This document shows, one piece after another, positions 1 to 10,299 of a stretch of 64,000 nt of DNA; within the stretch, counting starts at the first letter, position 1, and every line of letters starts with the position of its first letter. A model generated the notes under the pieces. It was not told the DNA's origin and searched no databases. It saw only the letters and a list, made by a program, of their open reading frames with translations. The DNA comes from Cydia pomonella (taxonomy: Eukaryota > Arthropoda > Insecta > Lepidoptera > Tortricidae): assembly GCF_033807575.1 (NCBI RefSeq), contig NC_084717.1, positions 9,115,692 through 9,179,691 of the forward strand, given 5' to 3'. The translations under genes were made by a program, and so were the position numbers.

Positions 1-2783
1 CGGCGACATTTTTCGGTTAAATTACCTTCGTGCTTGAATGTCGTCTGCTTTTAAAGGTAATCCTGGAAAATTTGTTGTGTAACACAAGTTTCTCTGTGTT
101 CTCATAGTAGCTGATATTTTCATTTTTATTTGTTTTTAGGTTAAGTTTGCTTATTTAAGATCAGTTGAGTATTACTATAGTTAAGTATGTAGGTAGTATT
201 TAAGGTACTTACCATTTCAGATTTTTTTAGTTATATTGCTGTTTACAATAAAACCGATCGCTACTCAGATTACAAAAATACAAAATTATAGTTAATCTTG
301 CTAACTAGTTAGTTTTACTGTGGTTTTACTCTGTGGGAATATATGTTCTAGTTGGTTGATACGTTTTATTATTCAATCCCTTAATTTGATCACTCTAGAA
401 ACATATATCCAAAAATTTATGTCAAGACATCAACAATAAAAGATTTGCCAATTATAAAAACAAATCATAAACCATATAATTAAATATTATGCATACGTTT
501 TAAATGTTAATCTTTCGTGAAAAGTAATATAAAATGAATTTTTAAAAGTAATTATTACAATTAATAATGAAAACTAAAACTAATTAAATATTATTATATT
601 TTTATTTCAAGTACCAAGAACAGTTGCGAAGCGACGTTGTCTTCATTCACATCAAACAGCCCGAGTTGCGTAGAATAACAAGTGCATAATTTTCTCTCAA
701 ATTAAATAAGCAAACATAATTACGCAGCCCACGAACCGCCATTCCATTACAAACCCTATCACTAACAGCAAAAATAAACCGCAACCTCTCAAATCCGTAC
801 CGATGATTAACCCTGTAGTAGCTATTAAAAATAGATAAAACAAAAATATTGTTGGAGCCGGTCTCAGGGGGCCGTAGCACGTGCCTCCGCCGGCGTCCGC
901 TAGACTGCAATTCAATTACGTAGCTTCTGTACAATGTACAATGTGCGCTAAAATCGAATAACTGAAGCCAAGCCGGCACACCTTATCATTGAGGGGGTTG
1001 AAATGGTTTTATTTTAAATTGCGTGCATTACCTCCACAAAATTGTCGTACGTCCAGGAATGCAGGGTTGCTGATATTCTTGCGCATGTTTATGGCTCATT
1101 TTTATACTTAAATCGGAATAGGAATAAATGCACATCGAAATGGCTTCCTGAATCTTATTTAAATAGGTATATCCCAAAAAAATGCGTTCTTAGTTTTACG
1201 AGTCAATAATACTAATTGTTGCTGTATTATTAGTTATATTACCAGTAATGTAAGTGTTACTTTTAAACTGACGATATTTAATGTATGTACACGACAATTA
1301 CTAACGGATTTTAATCACCGTTGTCTGCCAAACAGCGAGGAATTAATTTTGCATCCAGCAATCTGCGAATGCATCCGCAGCAGCTGTTCTGACACAGACT
1401 GACCGATTTGATATGCACCCTTCTGTTTATCAGACGTAGCATATATTACGTTATGATCAAAAATATTAGACAGCTACCTAACTGTACGTTTAGGTACCTA
1501 AAATAACAAAATACTGATGGAAAAACAACATTCTTATTGGCAGATACATTAAGGCTATCTGTTTTCTATAAATATGTGTATAATAATTTATATGAAGGTG
1601 ATATTTTATTAACAGATTATAAATAAAGTCGGATGATTGCAGGAAACGCTTCTGCACATATATTTTATAGAGTCTGATGATCCAATGGCCATAAGTTATA
1701 CGAGTATTATATCTCATTCTATAACCTTAACTAGAAAATGTCACTATAAGTAGTGTCAATGTAATTTATATCAAAGTATAGCTTACTACATAGTAGGACC
1801 CACTGGAACCTGTTAAGTATTAAATGATTGATGAACTGAATGATAATACACTTAGAAAACTATTTAACATTTAATGAAAGAATTAAATCACATTCATATT
1901 ATAACTAGTAGCAGAAAAATTATTTATTCAATCTACTCAGGTTGGTACTCGTATCAACACTTGCAAATTTGTAAGTTTTCCGTAAACAAACGGTGGCAGC
2001 AAATTTACGTCCCGTCGAGTGTCAGTACGAAATAAAATCGTTATACCAATTGCATTAATTCAACTGCATAAAAATCAGCCAATTATTCAAATTCCGGGAT
2101 GCTGTGAACCGAAGAACGTATCGATGAATATTTATTGTTTTCCACTGAGAAAAAGTAAAGCGAGAAAAGTTTTATCAACGTACCCAACTACCCACTCTCG
2201 GGCATAGCAGAGAAGAACATAATAAACACAACAAACAACACAACTAACAATACTGCTATCACTCCCATGTCTGTATATGGGTATATGTGAGACAGCTGTA
2301 TTTGTAAAACAAAATTTGGAACTTTTCCCATCATTTAATAATAATTTGACGAATAGATCACTCAGACAATATCAAATGACACTACCTCCCTGGAAGTTAA
2401 AACTAAGAAAGAAAAGTGCCTACTAATATTCCCGCATCTATTAAGACACTTCCAGATGCAGAGTTTAAGAATAAGTTCAAAACCATATTATCTAACGCAT
2501 GCTTCTACAAGGTTGACGATCTTAGTTATACATTTTAGTAATTACCCATAATATTTTATATCCATATAAGATATTGTTTCTATTCGTAATTAATGATTTG
2601 GAAGACACGGTCAATCAAACACAACTGAGTTTCTCTGTAAGAAAAGATTTATTGAATTAATCTACAAGTACCTAAGTTATTCACAAACAGTACGAGTTAA
2701 ACAGTAACAAAAATAAACTTTACCTGTAAGAAAAGAAACGACATTTAATGTTATTAATCACAATGTCGATTCTCAAATCACTA
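1..2783. other. AT-rich gene-free stretch
   Basis: I see no gene, RNA gene or recognised repeat here apart from the small hydrophobic frame listed separately at 697-915. Open frames are short and have no recognisable motifs. The composition is strongly AT-rich, with scattered TAGGTA-type words common in moth and butterfly intergenic DNA. Confidence 0.6.
697..915 (-). other. Unassigned hydrophobic open frame, two possible membrane segments
   Basis: The minus strand has a 72-codon open frame that opens on TTG rather than ATG. Its first 20 codons are GC-rich (LADAGGG, CYGPLRPAP), followed by two hydrophobic stretches (TIFLFYLFLIATTGLIIG, then CGLFLLLVIGFVMEW) separated by about 6 residues. The sequence TTGCAG just inside the frame resembles a splice acceptor, so a 3' exon is conceivable. 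I do not recognise the family. AT-rich DNA read out of frame often gives Leu/Phe/Ile-rich peptides, so a chance frame is the more likely explanation. Confidence 0.15.
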
Positions 2784-2995
2784 TAAAGCTAGACTTTCGT
2801 GGCTAGCGGCCGATACGACAGCCGCGTGCGGCCGACCCGACAGCCGCGTGCGGCCGACCCGCGCGACAGTCGCGCGCGGCTGACGCGCGCGGCCGATGCA
2901 GAGCTCCAGACTTTCATGGGTCGTGGCCGATGCGTCAGTCGCGCGCGGCCACTGGCATTGGTGTGTCTGTCCAGTGCAGTTTTGTGAGATCTTCA

Positions 2996-3238
2996 ATGGC
3001 TTCTAAAAAAGATATTTTGCTAGCGATGCTAGAAGAAGAAGAGGATGACGATTTGCTATTGTTACATTATTTCAAATAAAGAAGTCAAATTGATCCAATT
3101 TTCAGGAACAGAAATGATGAAGGATTTTATCGTATTTTGATAGAGAGACACTTAAAATCTGATGAAGAGGAATTCAGGAAGTTTTGTCGATTAAATAAAA
3201 GGCAATTTAATTTTGTTTTGTCTTTAATATACGACTAA
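2996..3238 (+). pseudogene. Harbinger-type transposase, N-terminal fragment with in-frame stop
   Basis: From ATG 2996 the frame reads MASKKDILLAMLEEEEDDDL, then a stop at 3077-3079. It continues in the same frame as RSQIDPIFRNRNDEGFYRIL, with ESD-rich charged residues, KFCRLNKRQFNFVLSLI, and a second stop at 3236-3238. The acidic N terminus followed by an F/Y-x-x-L...R-x-F-N-F-V-L block resembles the start of PIF/Harbinger transposases, upstream of their DDE domain. The catalytic part is absent. It has about 80 codons, against roughly 350-400 usual for the family, so it is non-functional. Confidence 0.5.
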
Positions 3239-3240
3239 AT

Positions 3241-3387
3241 CAAACCATAAACATAAAAAAAAAATACAATCTGCCCCGGAGAGAAGTTATAATCCGTTGA
3301 AGAAAGGACGTATAAAAAAGTGTGCTTCGCTGCCAAATTGATAAGAATTTCTTCTTCTTGCAAAGAAAATGATGCATTGTTTGCCAT
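3241..3387 (-). pseudogene. MADF/Myb-like accessory protein, N-terminal fragment
   Basis: On the minus strand, ATG at 3385-3387 opens a frame beginning MANNASFSLQEEEILINLAA and continuing KHTFLYV. The pattern E-E-x-x-L-I-x-L-x-x-x-H-x-F-L-Y resembles the first helix of MADF (Myb/SANT-like) domains. Such a protein is the second gene of many animal Harbinger elements and is thought to carry the transposase to DNA. After about 27 codons the similarity ends and the frame runs through unrelated sequence to a stop near 3240. The fragment is convergent with the transposase fragment, as expected if an internal deletion joined the two gene starts. Confidence 0.35.
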
Positions 3388-3613
3388 TTTTGATTGCGCG
3401 TCACGCGTCACACACAGACCAACTGAACACGACCGCGCGCGGCTTGCGACTGTCGCTACTGACGCGAGCCGCGCGCGACTCGAGCCGCTACCCTCGAAAG
3501 TGGCGCCATTAGTTTCATACTGATTATTACTGACGCGCGGCAGATACGACTGTCGCGAGCGTCAGCCGCGCGCGAATGTCGCTACGGCCGCTAGCCACGA
3601 AAGTCTAGCTTTA

Positions 3614-4023
3614 GCTTTTATTAAATATTGGTTATTAAATTTATTTTGTCATGACGATGACATGACAGCACTTCTAGGTTATAATCTACCATAGATTATA
3701 TAAGCCGTGTATGCCGCGATCTGCTAGTGACTGATGCGCGGAATAATTTAAATGAAAGAAAATTGTATTTTTCTTTACATCCATATCTTAGACCCTTTGA
3801 CATTCAACAATTGTAATTTTAAAATTAATGTAATAATAATATGTTATACGTTATACTATTAGCAGAATATACTTAGTAAGTACTTAAGATGCATGCACGC
3901 AATTAATATCCATATACATGGCTTTGTCATGTCATGGGAAAACCATTTTTACATGCCATATGGCAGAACATATTTATTAGGGGTCAACAATGTAAATATT
4001 TATAACATCTACTGCTGTATCAT
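3614..4023. other. Gene-free spacer
   Basis: AT-rich sequence between the Harbinger-like remnant and a LINE tail. I see no gene or structured repeat; the last part (about 3960-4023) may belong to the 3' UTR of the adjacent LINE tail. Confidence 0.5.
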
Positions 4024-4062
4024 ATGTTCTTGTGAATAAACTTTCATTCATTCATTCATACA
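4024..4062 (+). mobile_element. LINE 3' tail ending in (ATTC)n
   Basis: The sequence TTCTTGTGAATAAACTTTC followed by a short CATT run has the form of a non-LTR retrotransposon 3' end: a polyadenylation-type AATAAA just before a simple-repeat tail. No coding sequence is present, so it is a severely 5'-truncated insertion. The clade is not assignable. Confidence 0.45.
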
Positions 4063-4181
4063 CAGGCAGCGAGAAGATGGAGTTGAAAATAAAAACTCTT
4101 ACTACGAGTAACTATAGCTACTGAGACATCTGTCTACGATCTGCTTATTACCTTGTAACTACTTGTTGTCTTGTTGTCGTT

Positions 4182-4300
4182 CTTCGTCTTCTCTTCCTTG
4201 TATTTGTTTCGCTATCCATGTTCCTCGCGTTGTCCCGGCTATTTGCCACGGCTCATGGGAGCCTGTGGTCAAATTAGGCAACTAATGCTTGCCTTGGCCG
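4182..4300 (-). repeat. tRNA-derived SINE family A, partial 3' part
   Basis: On the minus strand this contains the conserved 3' body of the SINE seen complete at 46854-47178: GGCTCCCATGAGCCGTGGC, then GCCGGGACAACGCGAGGAA. The tRNA-like head is missing and the inner part (GGTCAAATTAGGCAACTAAT) is diverged. It is a dead copy. Confidence 0.65.
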
Positions 4301-4302
4301 GC

Positions 4303-4795
4303 CGTCCAGAGTGGGGTCGCTAGAGCTGCATCCTAGAGGGTAGATGTGGAATCATAAAAGGCGTATAGCCAACTATAAAAATATGTTTCAAGTCCAGTGA
4401 CACCTCTCTATCCTCAGCCCTTGCACCGATTAGATGTCGCTTTTTGTGGGGGCGAGTCACCGTCTGCCTGAAATAAAATTCTATACCTACCATTTTATTA
4501 GGCAGACGTTACTACGTTAGGTGTTATATTCCACAGCCCAGTTTTTAGTCCAACGCTTTCACTCAATAGCCATATAGTTAATTTTAGATTCCATCAACGC
4601 TCAATAGTCCTTACACCCCGGCGGGTGCTGCCTATGTGAGCGTCCCATGACAAGTGCAAGGGCAGCCTCCGCTCGCTCGGTGCACCCCTTACATTTCATT
4701 AGTGTCAAAAGGGACTCTACGTGTTGACTTCGGCTCTGCGCACGCTTCCCAAAGGTCCGGAACACCATTGTTCCGTTATGGGAAAGACACACAAA
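4303..4795 (+). repeat. Unclassified dispersed repeat, family C, copy 1
   Basis: About 490 bp that align by eye with 18770-19258 in the same orientation. Shared blocks include GAAATAAAATTCTATACC near the middle, GTCAAAAGG..CTACG, GTGTTG.CTTCGG, GCGCACGC.TCCCAAA and ACACCATTGTTCC at the end. No coding frame, TIR or poly-A tail is obvious. It could be a piece of a LINE or a non-autonomous element. Confidence 0.55.
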
Positions 4796-5670
4796 GGACT
4801 TATATATTATACCTATACTAAAGATGACGTTCGGATAATTTTATTACATTCCGAGGTTACGATAAGTATTATTTTATTTTATTTTAATAGTTCTAATTAA
4901 GTAATTTAGTTTATTGTTAATTTTAATGTATAATTTTTAAATATTTTAGTTCAGTATAAAATGTATCATTTAGTTAATTTATTGGATCTGGAACTTCAGA
5001 TCGCTAATAATAGGTAAATGTAGGTACATAAGTATTTACTTAACATAGGTCAACGATATTAGCTCTAACCTCGAAATTATAGATTACTTTAATTTCAATC
5101 AGGTAGGTCAGGTAGGTATTAACCTACTATATACCTGATTTAACATAAAAGGTTAAAACAGGACCTAGCCGAGTTTTAAAGACGATTTCAGGTCATTCAG
5201 CATGAATTTCAAGGATGAAATCCTTGATCTCTAGGACTTCCGTATAATTGGTGATACTTACAAGATAGCAATTAAAACGATACTAAACGTGTATTGCTTG
5301 AGGGAGTTTTAATTAATTCTAACTATTCCTTTCCCTTTGCGTAGCTTAGCGATATATAGATAATGGGCAAGCAGATTTGGGTCGCATAACGGCAAATTTA
5401 TTATACTTAGTTTGCAAGTAAGTAGGTGTTTTTTTAGATATATAATATACAGTTTTTATTTTATTTTATTAATAAATAAAATATACACTTATTAGGAGCA
5501 GTTGTTTCGCGAGAGAGGTGTTCCAAATTACTTGAGTACTTATAACTTTATTGTTAAGAGATTAAGAGCGTGTGCAAAATATTTTTAGCAGTTGCACGTG
5601 CTTAGCCACTTCTGCTGAATGTAGGGAAGAAAAGCAAAGCACTTTACATCCTAAGTTAACATATTTATAT
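4796..5670. other. Gene-free AT-rich stretch
   Basis: I see no gene. It contains short TATTTTA and AGGTAGGT runs but no repeat shared with the rest of the window. Confidence 0.5.
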
Positions 5671-6494
5671 AGGGTAATTCCAGGATAGATGCCCCAGTGG
5701 GATAGATGACTCAATTTTAGTGTCTACTAGTAGCAGAATTGTGGGAGTAAAACTCGACTACATAATAGCAAGCACTCCCCCAGCAAGTCTCAGTGTCGCT
5801 ATGAACATAAGCGCAAGCGCATGCGTTTCAGACTTAGTAGACTTCAAAGAGCGTAAAAATAGTATTGGTGAGTATTTGTTATCGAATATACATAATGGAT
5901 ATATACAGAGGATTACTATAACTAGCTTAAATCTAAAATAGGCCCTAGAGGCATTGTACCAAGGATGCTGGCGGCATTTCCTCGTTGTATCGTAATACTG
6001 ATACGTTGTGTGAGGAAGCCGGTCACCACTTATGCCAACCAGACGTTTCGCGATTTCTGCAAAAAACTTGTGCGCGCTGGGACCCCATGGACCTAGAGTT
6101 ATTGAATAACTTTTGACTCGCTTATATTTCCTGTCTTTTATTAATTGGTTTAACACTGAAGCTTAGACTGCGTGGATAAATATATTTTATTTTCATTTAT
6201 TATAACTTTGTTTTATTGAAAAGAGCATCTATCCTCTGCTAAAAGTATAGTTGTCCGGTTTTCGAATTACCATAGATGCCCTAAGGATATAAAATAATGA
6301 ATTTAATAGACTGATAAATTTTTATTTTGCTTGTTTAACTTCAAAGGGCATCTATACAAAATCTGCACGACTCATAATAAAACAAGTACAGCCAAACAAT
6401 AGATAAAGAAGAATTGCCCCATTGCAATAAAATGATGAATTATTGAGTTATAAAGCTATTTCAAAAAGTGTGGTATCTATCCTGGAATTACCCT
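5671..6494. mobile_element. 824-bp TIR element carrying an RT-like fragment
   Basis: The ends are inverted repeats of about 22 bp: AGGGTAATTCCAGGATAGAT at 5671-5690 and its complement ending at 6494, with one mismatch further in. TAT stands on both sides, a possible 3-bp target duplication. Variants of the word GATAGATGCC recur inside in both orientations (for example near 5693, 6227, 6270 and 6346), giving a clustered sub-terminal motif of the kind transposases bind. No transposase is present. The middle contains a minus-strand fragment of a retroelement protein, listed separately. The superfamily is unknown to me. Confidence 0.65.
5938..6117 (-). pseudogene. Reverse-transcriptase-like retroelement fragment, frameshifted
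   Basis: The minus strand encodes ITLGPWGPSAHKFFAEIAKR then LVGISGD, and in another frame RISITIQRGNAASILGTMP. The blocks PWGPSAHKxFAEIxKRL and AIQRGNAASILGT occur, as far as I recall, in retroelement-derived proteins that are abundant in lepidopteran genomes. The two blocks are contiguous but in different frames, with the break near 6000-6020, so the fragment is dead. It lies wholly inside the TIR element at 5671-6494. A related fragment is at 23060-23250. The exact clade is not assignable from about 60 residues. Confidence 0.5.
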
Positions 6495-7164
6495 TATGTA
6501 CAAATGTTTATTGTGATCTGTACGATGGTTCGTATAAGTAAAAGAAAACTATAGTTAATTTTAAGTGCTTTGGAAATCGTTACTCCCGTAGTTTCCAAAC
6601 CTTTGCTGTTCTTTGAACGCAGTAAGCGCAGTTGTATTGTACTCGTTTGCCACACGTGCGCGTTAACACAGCATTCCCAAACTTCGAAGGTATCCGTATC
6701 GGTTTAAAGCTAGACCATTTAATGTGTAAGTACATTTGTACGTGTCTTCCGACGTATCACCTAAGCATTATCGTGTTTCCTAATGATAATGGAACTTTCG
6801 AGTGACTGTAACCCGACATTAATTTAACTTGTACTTCAGCATAATGGCGTCGGTTTCACTAATTGCGAGTTAGAATATATTGCGCGCGCATATACCTTTA
6901 AATGGATTTCACGCACTAATATTGGGGTGTTACACGGAAATGTATTTAAGGCTACGTGTCTATATACTTAGTAGCTTTAAACTAAGCATCATAGTGATGC
7001 GATGCATTTGCCGTAAAGGCTTAACAAGAGCAGGCTTAAAGGTTAAATTCAGATGGCAACTGCTTCAACGTTACTGCTGCAGCGTTGAGTCGGGCAGTGT
7101 GTTGCTGCATTGCTGCTCGGTTAGAATTTAAGCTTTTTATGGTTTCAAGAAGGTAGAAAAAAGA
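6495..7164. other. Gene-free stretch
   Basis: I see no gene or recognised element. A short CTGCTGCAGCG/TTGCTGCATTGCTGC patch near 7070-7110 is low-complexity. Confidence 0.45.
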
Positions 7165-7235
7165 AGTCAGCTCATCAAGATCAGTGCGGTGCCGCACCGA
7201 CTGGACTTAAACAATTGCTGCGTCCGTTGAAGAGC
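7165..7235 (+). repeat. Short repeat fragment shared with 28560-28640
   Basis: The block GTCAGCTCATCAAGATCAGTGCGGT followed by ACTGGxC..AAC.ATT.CTGC matches, by eye, the complement of about 28565-28640, next to a LINE-like frame there. It is probably a fragment of the same retroelement. Confidence 0.35.
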
Positions 7236-7320
7236 CATAAGTACTGTAAAATTCGCGTCAATTTAAATCACCGCTCGTTTCGAATTTCCTATTTTCTGCA
7301 CATGTATCATAAATAACATT
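7236..7320 (+). repeat. Partial copy of the 29471-29705 repeat
   Basis: TACTGTAAAA, then the conserved block CGCTCGTTTCGAATTTCCTA and CACATGTATC match the right half of the repeat at 29471-29705 in the same orientation. It is non-coding and probably a MITE fragment. Confidence 0.5.
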
Positions 7321-7466
7321 TATCGAACTTATCGAATAGGGAGTTAATTATCAGAATATAATTTGTACTACAAATCCATTTAAAATAAGACTGCTAGTTG
7401 CCTTATATTATTAAAATTCAAATGAAAATGAATCAAACTTACAAGTTAACTATTCTATTAAAGACA

Positions 7467-7601
7467 AACGCGCAAGCGTTCTATCTTGACGCCACTGCCA
7501 TCTAGCGAACGGTTTACATACAAATGCTAATACATGCCAAGAACCTGTGAAAGACTAACGCTTGCGCGATCTAACTCAACGTTAGCACCATCTAGCGAGC
7601 A
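7467..7601. repeat. Two degenerate units containing GCCATCTAGCGA
   Basis: Two imperfect units of about 45 bp lie at 7467-7511 and 7557-7601. Each has a CGCAAGCGTT or AACGCTTGCGCG word (mutually complementary) followed by a C/ACCATCTAGCGA word. The arrangement could be the ends of a small element or a decayed duplication. Confidence 0.4.
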
Positions 7602-8579
7602 ATTGGGTAAACTTTCCATATTGGAAATGGTGTTTTGTTACATTCTTGACCGTATGTAATTATAGATTGACAATACCAAATGGAAGCGTAGACACATTGC
7701 TTATTATAAATAACTACAATTGTACAAGATTAGAGTAGATATATCGCGCTTTTAATAGGTCAAAAAGTGTTAGTAGTACCTACATAGTAGTACTTACTAG
7801 GTACTCGTAGTTAGGAGCATTATAGGCTCCCAATGGGTTTGAAGGCTAGACGGCGTAGTTACTGTAGTTGAGATGATGACAACCTTGAAAAGGTAAATTT
7901 TCATTTTGCATCAAAAACCTGGGATAAAATAAATAACTCTTAACTGGCTAAAGTTTTTTTAGTCGATCGTTATTTAGATTTTATACCAACTGTTATATGA
8001 AAACCCCACACGGTCGCACATGAATAATCAATGAAACAAAAGACTTCGTGAGAACTCAAGCGTTCCTATTTCAAAATTTCCATCGATATAAACTAAGCAG
8101 AAATATTCCCCATGCTATACTTATGACAAGCAAGTATTTACTGGCCGCAACGGGCGGGAACAGCGTCTTCTGTGCCAATATATATTGCTTTCTCGCGTGA
8201 CGTCGTTACACCCAGCTGTTGCAGCCTACTTGTTTTTGCTATACGTCTACTTTGCTACGTTTTGTTGGAAGTTTGTTCGGAATTGATACTGCAGTGGTAT
8301 TTCAAAGTTTATGGGGATTCTAATAGTTATCGTTTGGTGACACGGAAGGTTGCAGTCAAACTATTTGTGTGTGAGGACTTTGACGAGCTGTTTCGATATT
8401 CCATTATTTTTTATTCATGCGCGTGTCGCTTTTATAGTTGTATTTGTTTGTAATATAATGCGGAGTAGGTATACCAATTATATAAGCTTCTAACTTCCAT
8501 AAATGAAAAATAGGTACCTACATTACTAAGGCAACTAGGGTATTCTTATTATTTATTTGTAAGCCTATTGTGTCCCTCT
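7602..8579. other. Gene-free stretch
   Basis: I see no gene. A plus-strand open frame at 8172-8453 is Cys/Leu/Phe-rich and shows no motif, so I treat it as chance. Confidence 0.45.
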
Positions 8580-8716
8580 ACTGGGCAAATTTCGAAGGCG
8601 ATTGTGGCACGACATTGACGTCTTTTGGAAAGATTAGTCTTATATTTCCATAGACCGAGAGGCGTGGAAGAAAGCGCGGGAGTTGTTTGCCAAACAGTGG
8701 GACACAACTAAGGTAT
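8580..8716 (+). pseudogene. LINE ORF2 C-terminal fragment
   Basis: The plus strand reads LGKFRRRLWHDIDVFWKD, a stop, then SYISIDREAWKKARELFAKQ and WDTTK. The pattern RRW-x-D-D-I-D ... DR-x-x-W-K ... E-x-F-A-x-Q-W is the common C-terminal tail of insect non-LTR retrotransposon polymerases, downstream of the RT domain. One in-frame stop marks it as dead. A TA run at 8725-8747 follows and may be the original tail. Confidence 0.55.
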
Positions 8717-8724
8717 ATACATGA

Positions 8725-8747
8725 TAAATATATATATATATATATCT
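8725..8747. repeat. (TA)n microsatellite
   Basis: A short alternating AT run directly downstream of the LINE fragment, either its tail or an independent microsatellite. Confidence 0.6.
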
Positions 8748-9908
8748 TTTGAGAAAAATATTAAGTTGTATAGATATTTTTAAATTATTACACCTAAACA
8801 GAACATACGATGTTACCCAAGGCCTGTTACCAAATAAAGGCTTCAGTGAAATGTATTCACATCATCGCATCATCAAATGTAAAACTTTGATTCATTCCTT
8901 TGAAAAAAAAAAGTTTTTGCAAGAGCTAACATTAACCGTCAACCCACCCCGTGTAAGTCAGCCTGCAGATTTTCACAGATAATAATATTGCAAGCTACTT
9001 AACGTAACAAAACCCGAATCATAATAAATTGAGCGCAGGTTAAGGGATAAAGCGAGATTGACAGGGGTCTTCAACGCGGCTTGGGCGCAGTTAAAACTTT
9101 TGCAGTACTTTGTCTTGATGGATCAAGTGTAAAGGCCACTTTTTTTCGGATTTTGCGGATATTTTTTTCATTATATGTAGATTTGTAATATACATATATG
9201 TAGCTGCATATAATTTTAGTCAGCAACGTTACGGGGCTCTTTATTTTATTCTCTTCGCTATCAAAGTTGCCTGTAAAGGACATATTTTTTGTTATTAGGT
9301 GGTATGTACACGTACCGCTACTTTAAATTTACCAAAAATACAGAATTATATCACTACAGACGTCTGATTTTAATTGTGTACGAGTATGTTGCTATCGCCC
9401 GGTCATACGTATGTACATGTATATGAGATAGCTGAAAGTTACTAAAACAAAATAGTCAAATGTTGAAGTTTAGGTGCTATTATACCCACTGAATACCTAT
9501 CCTGCAAAACGGGCTATAGCGTCGACTTGTTAAGTCTTAAAAGGAAAGTGTTTGTCATAATATACACTTGAGAAATTAAGGAAATAAAAATGTGGAGATA
9601 ATTTTAATAATAATTAGGAACTCAAGTAAATAACGTCACCCGCCTTTCGAGTAACTACGATGAGTCCTGCCAGTTTTTTTGATTATTTAAAAGAAAGAGA
9701 CACCATCTACTGAGGTATATATTAAGAGATGCGATTAATGGAAGTAATGGTGAATAAATGAAATTGTAATCACAAGTAAAGTTGTAAAGTCAGCAAAACT
9801 ATGTATACAACACTACATAATAATATCTATACAAGAGTGCTCAACTAAAAATTTTGAAGACTACGTAGATAAAATTATGCAAATTTTATAGAGTGCTCAT
9901 AATTATAT
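8748..9908. other. Gene-free AT-rich stretch
   Basis: I see no gene. The open frames here (8749-8982 and 9071-9283) show no recognisable motif. Confidence 0.45.
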
Positions 9909-10000
9909 ATGTACAGTCAGCAAAAACTGTCAGCAAAACGCCCCTGCTTATATATGTGTATGCCTCTGCTAAGCTTATAATAGCTTTGCTGACTGTACAT
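9909..10000. mobile_element. 92-bp palindromic MITE, TGTACAGTC-tipped
   Basis: Perfect 16-bp inverted repeats ATGTACAGTCAGCAAA (9909-9924) and complement (9985-10000) enclose 60 bp. The inner part repeats CTGTCAGCAAAA. The TGTAC[AG]GTC tip is shared with the elements at 43428 and 51965. No coding capacity. Confidence 0.65.
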
Positions 10001-10039
10001 ACACATGGCCTCTTTACACGGTGAAATAGGTATTTGTAC

Positions 10040-10299
10040 GATTCGAAGAATGAGATACGATAACTATACGTTCTGGTTTAGATAAGTTCTCATTTAGATA
10101 TCGTTTGTATGTCGTATAATTGACAGAAGCAGCTCGATTCGGGCAACTAATGTCACTTTGACGTTAGAAATATCGTAGATAGATCTTATTGGGATCACAG
10201 CGGAATCGAAATAAACGTCAATTTTGACATGTCGTTTAGCTATCGATCTTTTAAAGATCTTTCCAAGATCTTAAACGTATCTTAATCATTCTTCGAATC
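10040..10299. mobile_element. 260-bp TIR element, GATTCGAAGAATG-tipped
   Basis: Inverted ends GATTCGAAGAATGAGATACG (from 10040) and the complement of GATTCGAAGAATGATTAAGA (to 10299) enclose AT-rich sequence with several AGATCTT/AAGATCTT words. The outer right flank GGGCCGTA also borders the related element at 42663-42777. It is a non-autonomous DNA element of unknown class. Confidence 0.55.

Larger units (their letters stand above)
2784..3613 (+). mobile_element. Harbinger-like DNA transposon remnant with 29-bp TIRs
   Basis: An 830-bp element bounded by perfect 29-bp terminal inverted repeats at 2784-2812 and 3585-3613 (TAAAGCTAGACTTTCGTGGC...). Just inside each end are GC-rich blocks built from GCGCGCGGC/GACTGTCGC words in both orientations, probably subterminal repeats, in sharp contrast to the AT-rich flanks. 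The centre holds a 5' transposase fragment on the plus strand and a convergent MADF-like fragment on the minus strand. That two-gene layout is known for PIF/Harbinger elements. An autonomous copy would be several kb, so this one lost its middle. I found no clean 3-bp target duplication. The superfamily assignment rests on the protein fragments and is an inference. Confidence 0.6.

Noticed and set aside
7060..7115. Relation of the GCTGCAGCG/TTGCTGCATTGCTGC patch to the 16045 MITE
   Set aside because: Shared words are only low-complexity CTGC/TGCA; the ordered arm sequence is not present.
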